A stretch of DNA of 11,840 nt from SIG480 sp045636165 (lineage in GTDB: Bacteria; Bacillota; Clostridia; Oscillospirales; JAAYXM01): positions 1 to 11,840 of the forward strand of contig JAZTWZ010000073.1 of the NCBI GenBank assembly GCA_045636165.1, in the 5' to 3' direction. Positions 6,390-11,840 of the stretch are shown here, piece by piece. How positions within the stretch are numbered: position 1 is the first letter of the stretch; each line of letters begins with the position of its first letter. Under the pieces are notes generated by a model, which did no database searches, was not told the origin of the DNA, and saw only the letters and a list, made by a program, of their open reading frames with translations. Position numbers and translations under genes: made by a program.

Positions 6390-7066
6390 TTTTGATAATA
6401 CCCACCTGTTTTATCACTTATGATACGGCCGTCTGCAATAGTGACGACGCGCTTTTCGAATTCATCAACAAGCTCTCTTTCGTGAGTAACAACCAGAACG
6501 GTTGTACCAAGCTCGTTTATCTTCTCGAGGAGAGTCATTATTTCTATTGACATTTTCGGGTCGAGATTTCCCGTCGGCTCGTCAGCGATTATCATCTTTG
6601 GGTTGTTGACAATCGCACGCGCAACTGCAACTCGCTGTCTTTCACCGCCCGAAAGCTCGCCCGGAAGGCTTTTTGCCTTATGCGAGAGACCGACAAGCTC
6701 AAGAACATACGAAACACGGCTCTTGATATGTTTGGGAGGTGCACCGACGGCACGCATAGCAAAAGCGATGTTTTCATAAACCGTTTTCTTGTCGATAAGG
6801 CGGAAGTCCTGGAAAACAACTCCGATTGAGCGTCTGAGTTCGGGGATTTCCGAAGTTTTTATTCTGTTGAGGTTGAAGTTATTTACGACGCCTCTGCCTG
6901 AGGACATCTTTACTTCGCTCGTAAGTATCTTAACGATGGTAGATTTGCCCGAGCCCGAAGAGCCTACGAGGAAGACAAATTCGCCGTCGTCTATTTTCAG
7001 ATTGATGCCCGAGAGTGCAGGTGTTCCGTTTTCGTACACCTTGCAAACATCGAGAAGCCTAACCAT
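6386..7066 (-). CDS. ftsE: Cell division ATP-binding protein FtsE
   Basis: This is the cytoplasmic ATPase of FtsEX. At 226 residues it has the normal FtsE length. Walker A GSSGSGKST lies at 35-43, the Q-loop at FQDFRL (85-90), the ABC signature LSGGERQR at 138-145, Walker B MIIADEPTG at 158-166, the D-loop at NLDP (167-170), and the switch histidine at H195 in VVTHE. FQDFRLIDKKTVYENIAF is characteristic of FtsE rather than other small ABC ATPases. It is followed by ftsX with a four-base overlap. The ATG is preceded by AAAGGA, which sits in the loop of a small stem-loop (7069-7088). No separate promoter is seen in the 56-base gap to the regulator, so it is likely transcribed from 8265-8293. 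Confidence 0.97.
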   Translation of the reverse strand: MVRLLDVCKVYENGTPALSGINLKIDDGEFVFLVGSSGSGKSTIVKILTSEVKMSSGRGVVNNFNLNRIKTSEIPELRRSIGVVFQDFRLIDKKTVYENIAFAMRAVGAPPKHIKSRVSYVLELVGLSHKAKSLPGELSGGERQRVAVARAIVNNPKMIIADEPTGNLDPKMSIEIMTLLEKINELGTTVLVVTHERELVDEFEKRVVTIADGRIISDKTGGYYQK

Positions 7067-7068
7067 TG

Positions 7069-7088
7069 TTAACAGTCCTTTCTGTTAA
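7069..7088 (-). promoter_or_regulatory. Stem-loop presenting the ftsE ribosome site in its loop
   Basis: On the minus strand TTAACAG and CTGTTAA form seven perfect pairs around the six-base loop AAAGGA, which is the ribosome site for ftsE. The stem ends two bases before the ATG. The upper arm shares two bases with the adjacent hairpin at 7087-7117, so the two structures may compete. The stem is A/T-rich and its stability is uncertain. Confidence 0.5.
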
Positions 7089-7117
7089 GCCGAAAGGCGC
7101 GAGCCCTTCTTTGGCTT
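7085..7117 (-). repeat. Imperfect hairpin after the regulator gene, with a copy of the 13-base element
   Basis: Read on the minus strand, 7097-7085 is CCTTTCGGCTTAA, matching the dispersed element. Opposite it lies AAGCCAAAGAAGGGC, giving a bulged stem with the outer pairs AAGCC and GGCTT and inner GGC pairs. There is no U-tract after it. It lies just after the stop of the PucR-type gene and before ftsE, so it may modulate read-through into ftsEX. Confidence 0.5.
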
Positions 7118-7122
7118 GAAAA

Positions 7123-8214
7123 TTAGAATGCGGAATTCTGGGTTGAGAGATATTTCTTGACCATAAGAGCAACCTTGAAGACTATCGCGTGGTCAAACTC
7201 GCGGAGGTCAAGGCCCGTAATCTTCTTGATTTTTTCAAGGCGATATACGAGGGTGTTTCTGTGAACGAACAAGTTTCTCGAGGTTTCGGAAACATTGAGG
7301 TTATTTTCAAAGAACTTCTGGATTGTCATAAGGGTTTCCGAATCGAGAGATTCGAGGGAGTTGTCGGAGAAGACCTCGGAGAGGAACATCTCGCAGAGAG
7401 TTGTCGGAAGCTGATAAATGAGTCTTCCTATGCCGAGCTTCTCATAGCTCATAATGTCGCGCTCGGTATCAAACATCTTTCCGACATTGATGGCAGACTG
7501 CGCCTCCTTGAACGAAACGGCGAGGTCCTTGAGCGTTTTTGCAACAGTTCCGATACCGATTTCGGTTTTTGCAAGAAGCTCTGAGTTGAGGGTGTCGCGG
7601 ATGCTTTCTGCAATTTTTACGAAATCGCGGTTTTCTGCAAGCGGAGAAACCTCGTGGACAAGCGCAATCTCGTTTTCGCTTATGCTGATGACGAAATCTT
7701 TGGCCTTGTCGGGGAACATGCTTGAAATAATGTCGAGAGCGGCGGTGTCATAATGCTCTGTCTGGCGGATGAGGAAAACGACATGGGGAACTTCCTGTGC
7801 CATACGGAGTTCGCTTGCTTTCATATAGATATCTCCCGACAGGATGTTGTCGAGGATAATGTTTTTGATAAAGGTTGTGCGGTCATGCTTTTCGTCGTAA
7901 TATCTTTTTGCATTACCGACAGCAAGGGATGCCATTATAGCGAGGCTTTTTGCATGCTCGTCCTCTCCCGAGACGAAAACGACATATTCAAACCTCGCGC
8001 CCGGTGCAGAGACGGGTTTATATGTATTTCCCTCATAGACGAGGAAAGAGCCGATCATCTCATCAAGCGCGCCGATAGCATCCTCGCGGACAGTGCCCTT
8101 GAGAGAGGGGTCCGTGCAGGCACATACGCTGCCTGCAGTGTTCAGAACGCCGATGGTTCTGTCTGTAGCCTCTTTCATCTGGAGTATGGTATTCTGAAGC
8201 ATTACCCAAGCCAT
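7123..8214 (-). CDS. PucR/CdaR-family transcriptional regulator
   Basis: This is a likely DNA-binding regulator. The 363-residue protein ends with the PucR C-terminal helix-turn-helix region at about 295-353; NVSETSRNLFVHRNTLVYRL (307-326) and KKITGLDLREFDHAIVFKVA (330-349) are diagnostic. The middle (about 140-260) fits the GGDEF-like domain of CdaR-type regulators, including the QSAINVGKMF segment, but no GGDEF catalytic signature is present. The first 130 residues are a possible sensory domain whose ligand I cannot tell. It has no membrane span. The ATG has AGGTGG seven bases upstream and lies some 44 bases after the predicted start site of a sigma-A promoter. It is the first gene of the ftsEX block, so it may regulate its own operon. 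Family members often respond to small metabolites, but nothing here identifies one. Confidence 0.9.
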   Translation of the reverse strand: MAWVMLQNTILQMKEATDRTIGVLNTAGSVCACTDPSLKGTVREDAIGALDEMIGSFLVYEGNTYKPVSAPGARFEYVVFVSGEDEHAKSLAIMASLAVGNAKRYYDEKHDRTTFIKNIILDNILSGDIYMKASELRMAQEVPHVVFLIRQTEHYDTAALDIISSMFPDKAKDFVISISENEIALVHEVSPLAENRDFVKIAESIRDTLNSELLAKTEIGIGTVAKTLKDLAVSFKEAQSAINVGKMFDTERDIMSYEKLGIGRLIYQLPTTLCEMFLSEVFSDNSLESLDSETLMTIQKFFENNLNVSETSRNLFVHRNTLVYRLEKIKKITGLDLREFDHAIVFKVALMVKKYLSTQNSAF

Positions 8215-8264
8215 AATTCATCCACCTTTAACATAAACAATCTTTGCGAAATTACACCACTTAC

Positions 8265-8293
8265 ATTGTATCAAAAAATATGAGTAAAATCAA
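8265..8293 (-). promoter_or_regulatory. Sigma-A promoter for the regulator-ftsEX operon
   Basis: On the minus strand TTGATT (8288-8293) and TACAAT (8265-8270) are separated by 17 bases, each one or two mismatches from consensus. The start site should be near 8258. The -35 box begins about 20 bases after the ribF stop and no terminator lies between, so read-through from ribF could add to expression. Confidence 0.85.
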
Positions 8294-8313
8294 TGAATTT
8301 TCTGTAAATATAT

Positions 8314-9195
8314 CTAATTTTCGCATTCGGCATCAAGCACATCTTGTGATATTTGCCGAACAAGGTCGGAAAGAGACGAAAACTTTTTCTCCTCGCGCAA
8401 AAAGCGGACAAATTCGGTCTTCATGATCTTTCCGTAGAGGTCGCCCGAAAAGCCGGGGATGTGGGTTTCGGCGCGTGCGGCAAGTTCATCCGAAACGGTC
8501 GGACGGACGCCGACATTCGTAATCGCGCGGTACGTCTTGCCGTCAAATGTCGCGCGTGAAACATAAACGCCGTGTCGCGGAATAATCACATCGGTCGGAA
8601 AAACCTGGTTTGCGGTGGGGAAGCCGATTGTGTTTCCGAGGGCCTTGCCGTGAAGAACCTCGGATATTGTGCAGTGGGGGTGTCCGAGAAGCTTTGTGGC
8701 CTCCTCCATATCGCCGTTTTCAATAAGCGGACGGATGCACGATGAGCTAACCGCCTCGCCGCCGTACTTGACTTCATCGACGATTTCACAGCCGATACCG
8801 TGCTTTTCACAAAGAGCTTTGAGCTTTTCCGAGTCGCCGCTGCCGCCTTTTCCGAAGCGGAAGTCATATCCAGCAACGACATAACCTGCCGAAAGTTCTG
8901 CTATGAGAATGGTTTCGAAAAACTCCTCACAGGACATTGCGGCATATTCGGGGGTAAAATCTTTTATCACGATATCGGAAATATTATAAAGCTCCGAAAT
9001 AAGGTGAGCCCTTTCTTCGGGGGAGTTTATGAGCCCGACGCTCTTTCCTGCAAGCACCTTTGACGGGTGGTTTGAATATGTAAGAACGCACGGCGTAAGA
9101 GAGAGCCTTTCCGATGCGGAGACAGCTCTTTCGAGAAGCGCGCCGTGACCGATATGTATGCCGTCAAAAAAACCGAGAGCAACAGCTCTTTTCAT
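8314..9195 (-). CDS. ribF: Bifunctional riboflavin kinase / FAD synthetase
   Basis: RibF converts riboflavin to FMN and then to FAD in the cytoplasm. The 293-residue protein has the usual two-domain layout. The N-terminal nucleotidyltransferase domain carries GFFDGIHIGH at 8-17 (the HxGH adenylyltransferase motif), VAGYDFRFGKGGSGD at 107-121 and VSSSCIR at 149-155, equivalent to the ISSTRIR-type motif. The C-terminal flavokinase domain (about 170-290) has GFPTAN (191-196), GVYVS (209-213) and ITNVGVRPT (225-233). The ATG at 9195 is chosen because GAGGTG sits seven bases upstream. An in-frame TTG at 9208-9210 would add five residues but lies within that ribosome site. The ribosome site overlaps the end of truB, and the gap is four bases. 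Position after truB is the classical Firmicute order. Confidence 0.97.
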   Translation of the reverse strand: MKRAVALGFFDGIHIGHGALLERAVSASERLSLTPCVLTYSNHPSKVLAGKSVGLINSPEERAHLISELYNISDIVIKDFTPEYAAMSCEEFFETILIAELSAGYVVAGYDFRFGKGGSGDSEKLKALCEKHGIGCEIVDEVKYGGEAVSSSCIRPLIENGDMEEATKLLGHPHCTISEVLHGKALGNTIGFPTANQVFPTDVIIPRHGVYVSRATFDGKTYRAITNVGVRPTVSDELAARAETHIPGFSGDLYGKIMKTEFVRFLREEKKFSSLSDLVRQISQDVLDAECEN

Positions 9196-9199
9196 AGAA

Positions 9200-10054
9200 T
9201 TACACCTCAAAAAAACTTTTTACCGTATGAAGCTCGCCACGGCTGCCGCCGCGAGCAAGCATAAGAAACTCGCCGCTTTCCGAATAGACGCGATATTGAA
9301 CGCCTTCTTTTGCACTGTACGGGACATCGGCACCGTTGCGGCATTTTTTCTCGCCTGCGGCATCGATTGTGACGGCTTCGTATTCGGAAAACATAAAATC
9401 AAGCGGCAAAACAGACGGGTTTTCTTCAATCTGCTCTATCGTGAGAGCTTTTTCAATCTCAAAAATACCCGATTTTGTGCGGCGGAGAGCCGTCATAGTT
9501 GCACCGCATCCGAGCTTTTCCCCGATGTCGCAGATGAGAGAACGGATATAAGTTCCCTTTGAGCAGGCAACAGAAATTCTGTAATCGTTTCCGCCAAGAT
9601 GTGTCGCGGAAATTTCTGAAACCTCGATTTCGCGCGCCCGTCTCTCAATCTCTTTACCCTCGCGCGCAAGCTTATAAAGCGGAACACCTCCGACCTTTAT
9701 CGCCGAATACATCGGCGGTGTCTGGAGAGAAGTGCCGAGAAAAGAGTTGCAAACATCAAACACCTCGTCGGTGGAGCAGGAAACCTCGTTCTCGGCGAGG
9801 ATATTTCCTGTTATATCGAGCGTATCGGTAATAACGCCGAGGCGAAGCTCTGCAATATATTTCTTTTTATCTGACAGCGCGAATTCGCAGGCTCTTGTGG
9901 CTCTGCCGATAAAGATGGGTAAAACTCCCGTTGCGAGAGGGTCAAGCGTTCCCGAATGACCTACGCGGCGTGTTTTGAAGATGCGGCGCATACGCGACAC
10001 GACATCGTGCGAAGTAAGCCCCGAGGGCTTGTCCACAATAACAATTCCGTTCAT
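9200..10054 (-). CDS. truB: tRNA pseudouridine(55) synthase TruB
   Basis: TruB makes pseudouridine 55 in the T-loop of tRNAs. At 284 residues it has a normal length for the short Firmicute form. The catalytic aspartate is D38 in GHSGTLDPLATGVL (32-45). Y66 (KKKYIAEL), PPMYSAIK (113-120) and R171 in KGTYIRSL (166-173) mark the other conserved motifs. The C-terminal 60 residues form the small RNA-binding extension. The ATG has GAGGTAACAA upstream, nearly the same ribosome site as greA. It lies 66 bases after the RbfA-NrnA gene, with a palindrome in the gap, and four bases before ribF. Confidence 0.98.
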   Translation of the reverse strand: MNGIVIVDKPSGLTSHDVVSRMRRIFKTRRVGHSGTLDPLATGVLPIFIGRATRACEFALSDKKKYIAELRLGVITDTLDITGNILAENEVSCSTDEVFDVCNSFLGTSLQTPPMYSAIKVGGVPLYKLAREGKEIERRAREIEVSEISATHLGGNDYRISVACSKGTYIRSLICDIGEKLGCGATMTALRRTKSGIFEIEKALTIEQIEENPSVLPLDFMFSEYEAVTIDAAGEKKCRNGADVPYSAKEGVQYRVYSESGEFLMLARGGSRGELHTVKSFFEV

Positions 10055-10090
10055 TTGTTACCTCTTGAAATAATATTCGTAAAAACAGGC

Positions 10091-10117
10091 TTTGCGGAAC
10101 ACAATGTGTTCCGCAAA
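10091..10117 (-). terminator. Perfect 13-bp palindrome between rbfA-nrnA and truB; possible weak terminator or processing site
   Basis: Arms TTTGCGGAACACA and TGTGTTCCGCAAA are exactly complementary around one central base; a real RNA loop would be about five to seven bases. In the transcript a GUUUUU run follows some six bases after the stem, too far for a strong intrinsic terminator. It starts four bases after the stop codon of the preceding gene. Because the site is a near-perfect palindrome, a protein-binding site is another possibility. Confidence 0.5.
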
Positions 10118-10120
10118 AAG

Positions 10121-11428
10121 CTAAAATAACTCAAGTTCTTCAATTTTGCCTATAATGCGCTCTTCTGCTTCATTCATCGAGCAGTCCATAGAGCAGCCTG
10201 CCGCGCCATCGTGTCCGCCGCCGCCAAAATGGGCGCAGAGAGACGCGCAGTTGATATCGCCGTCAGAACGGAGAGAAAGCTTTATTCCGCCGTCCTTTTC
10301 GTGGAGATATATACCGAGTTTTACGCCCTTTGCAACGCGCGCAAGGGCAGAGATGCTGTCAGTGTCGTCAGGCGTTGCGTGGTGACGCGCGACCATTTCG
10401 TCCGTCATCTTTATAACGGAGACCTTACCACCGCAATAAAGCCCCAGTCCTGAAAGGATCTCAGCTTCGAGCGAGATTCTGCTCGGAGACTTCTCAACAA
10501 AGAATTCGCGGTTGATGCCCGTAAAATCAGCACCAAAAGCGATAAGCTCCGCTGCGACCGTGTGGCTTTTCGGCGTTGTGTTTCCGTGGAGGAAACGGCC
10601 TGTGTCGGTAGAAATTGCAAGATAAAGAAGGTCGGAGAGTTTTTTTGTAAACTTGACCGAAAGCGCCTTCAATATATCAAAAATAATTTCTCCGCAGGCA
10701 GCCGCCTCGGGAACGACACATTCCTTACCTGCATAAGACGCGTGCGTGATGTGGTGGTCAATCGCAAGCTCTATTCTGTCAGCATATTCCTCGCAGGAAG
10801 GGGGGAGGAGCTTTGCATCCGCGATATCGACGGCTACAATGCACGACGGAGAGAAATCGTCCGTCGGGAAGTATGCCTTTACACGGCGAAGAAGCTTATC
10901 CGAAAACTCGGGGTTTTTGAAAATATAAGCCGTTTTGCCAAGACTCTTAAGTGCAAGGCAAAGTGCGGCGGCGCTTCCTGCGGTATCGCCGTCGGGGCTT
11001 TTATGGGTGAGAATGAGGATGTTGTCGCGGTTTTTAAGGAACTCTGCCGCAGATTCGGGCGTGAGCTTTTTCATCTCACGGTCACGGCGCGAAACATTTT
11101 CGATAAGCTCCATGATGTGAGTTCCCGCAACAATGGAATCGTCGCTTACGAAAGTAAGCTCGGGAGTATGCCTGAGTTTGAGCGCACGAGCTGCCTCGCG
11201 GCGGAGATATCCGCTTGCGGCACGAAGACCCTTTATGCAGTCGCGGCGCTTTTCATCGTCGCCGAGAACGCTTACAAAGACCTTAGCACTGCCAAGGTCG
11301 GGCGCAGTTTCAACATGAACAATGCTGACAAGCCCTGATGAAACTCTCGGATCGCGGACAGTACGCAAAAGAGACGAGAGCGTTTTCATAAGCTCATCGT
11401 TAACGCGTCCCATACGAACACTTCCCAT
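10121..11428 (-). CDS. Fusion of ribosome-binding factor RbfA with an NrnA-type DHH/DHHA1 phosphoesterase
   Basis: One uninterrupted frame of 435 residues joins two usually separate proteins. Residues 1-115 are a complete RbfA (MGRVNDELMKTLSSLLR, DPRV at 26-29, a KH-like body, HIMELIENV at the end), which binds the 30S subunit during 16S rRNA 5'-end maturation. Residues 119-435 are a DHH phosphoesterase like NrnA, which degrades oligoribonucleotides and dephosphorylates pAp: HKSPDGDTAGS (142-152), VAVDIAD (198-204), DHH at 224-226, TDTGRF (274-279), and the DHHA1 substrate loop GGGGH (402-406). The ATG at 11428 is preceded by AAAGGAG. A Met codon at 11072-11074 (M119) sits where a separate nrnA would start, but only a weak GTGAG precedes it. 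Most Firmicutes have rbfA then nrnA as separate genes here, so a true fusion or a one-base indel are both possible. Confidence 0.93.
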   Translation of the reverse strand: MGSVRMGRVNDELMKTLSSLLRTVRDPRVSSGLVSIVHVETAPDLGSAKVFVSVLGDDEKRRDCIKGLRAASGYLRREAARALKLRHTPELTFVSDDSIVAGTHIMELIENVSRRDREMKKLTPESAAEFLKNRDNILILTHKSPDGDTAGSAAALCLALKSLGKTAYIFKNPEFSDKLLRRVKAYFPTDDFSPSCIVAVDIADAKLLPPSCEEYADRIELAIDHHITHASYAGKECVVPEAAACGEIIFDILKALSVKFTKKLSDLLYLAISTDTGRFLHGNTTPKSHTVAAELIAFGADFTGINREFFVEKSPSRISLEAEILSGLGLYCGGKVSVIKMTDEMVARHHATPDDTDSISALARVAKGVKLGIYLHEKDGGIKLSLRSDGDINCASLCAHFGGGGHDGAAGCSMDCSMNEAEERIIGKIEELELF

Positions 11429-11448
11429 AAGTGACTCCTTTCTTAAAT

Positions 11449-11467
11449 CTTAAGGTAAAACCTTAAG
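11449..11467 (-). other. Palindrome spanning the infB stop codon
   Basis: CTTAAGGT and ACCTTAAG form an eight-base perfect inverted repeat around three bases, overlapping the infB stop codon. The A/T-rich stem is only moderately stable and no U-tract follows. It lies in the 34-base gap before rbfA-nrnA and is the counterpart of the hairpins in most other gaps. Confidence 0.4.
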
Positions 11468-11840
11468 CCTTTTCTTCAATCATAGTGTATGCTTCGATGA
11501 CATCGCCTTCCTTGATGTCATTGTAGTTTTCGACAGAGAGACCGCATTCGTATCCGGAAGAAACTTCCTTTGCGTCGTCCTTGAATCTCTTGAGAGAAGC
11601 GAGAACGCCTTCGAAGATAACGATGTTGTCGCGGAGAACTCTGACGCTTGCATTTCTTACAATCTTACCGTCAGTAACATGGCAACCTGCGATTGTGCCG
11701 ACCTTTGAAACCTTGAAGGTCTGGCGGATTTCAGCATGGCCGAGGACTTCCTCGCGGAATGTCGGAGCGAGAAGACCCTTCATAGCTGCCTCAATTTCCT
11801 CGATGCAGTCGTAGATTATGCGGTAGAGGCGGATATCTGT
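11463..11840 (-). CDS. infB: Translation initiation factor IF-2, C-terminal part only
   Basis: The frame is open to the right window edge and gives the last 125 residues of IF-2, the GTPase that brings fMet-tRNA to the 30S subunit. The segment starts inside domain III (TDIRLYRIIYDCIEEIEAAM) and covers domain IV. That domain includes HAEIRQTFKVSKVGTIAGC, then RVLRDNIVIFEG (67-78 of the visible part), LKRFKDD and ECGLSVENYNDIKEGDVIE (98-116), the fMet-tRNA-binding C2 domain. The stop is TAA at 11463-11465. An internal Met at 11783 is not the start. The next gene begins 34 bases on, the classical infB-rbfA order. The N-terminal and GTPase domains lie outside the window. Confidence 0.97.
   Translation of the reverse strand, partial: TDIRLYRIIYDCIEEIEAAMKGLLAPTFREEVLGHAEIRQTFKVSKVGTIAGCHVTDGKIVRNASVRVLRDNIVIFEGVLASLKRFKDDAKEVSSGYECGLSVENYNDIKEGDVIEAYTMIEEKA

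Noticed and set aside
7753..8283. Plus-strand open frame of 176 codons opposite the regulator
   Set aside because: It is antisense to a recognisable PucR-type gene, crosses its promoter, and has a composition expected from a shadow frame.
9196..9210. TTG start for ribF at 9208-9210
   Set aside because: The TTG sits inside the GAGGTG ribosome site that serves the ATG at 9195 and would overlap truB; the ATG gives the normal RibF N-terminus.
10562..11338. Long plus-strand open frame (258 codons) opposite the RbfA-NrnA gene
   Set aside because: It lies wholly antisense to a protein with clear DHH motifs, shows no motif of its own, and has no separate promoter or ribosome site that I could support.

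Overview
All eleven genes, complete or cut by an edge, read leftward on the minus strand. The order infB, rbfA, truB, ribF, the greA-lysS pair, the TTG/GTG start choices, strong AGGAGG-type ribosome sites and textbook sigma-A promoters suggest a low-to-mid GC Firmicute. The class is probably Clostridia, perhaps a gut Oscillospirales/Ruminococcaceae-like genome. This placement is inferred from gene order and protein style, not from a marker search. No mobile element, CRISPR array, tRNA or rRNA was seen.

In the direction of transcription (right to left) there are three blocks. Block A (11840-8314) is the tail of the translation operon: infB (C-terminus only), a single ORF joining RbfA to an NrnA-type DHH phosphoesterase, truB and ribF. 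Block B (8293-2317) starts with a clear sigma-A promoter at 8265-8293. It carries a PucR/CdaR-type regulator, ftsE, ftsX, a coiled-coil M23 peptidase, a PDZ-S41 protease and an unrecognised protein of about 223 residues. It looks like a cell-wall hydrolysis module: the FtsEX ATPase-permease would drive the coiled-coil M23 enzyme outside the membrane, and the membrane-anchored S41 protease would trim or clear extracytoplasmic proteins. Block C (2246-1) starts with a near-perfect sigma-A promoter at 2218-2246 and carries greA, lysS and the first 21 codons of a further gene.

The gaps between genes are short and most hold a stem-loop without a U-tract. Five copies of a 13-base element (CCYYTCGGCTTAA or its complement) sit only in gaps just after stop codons. 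No convincing intrinsic terminator was found, so the blocks may be joined by read-through.

The points most worth a second look are the RbfA-NrnA fusion, the FtsEX/M23/S41 operon behind a PucR-type regulator, the dispersed 13-mer, and two perfect hairpins inside the unrecognised gene.
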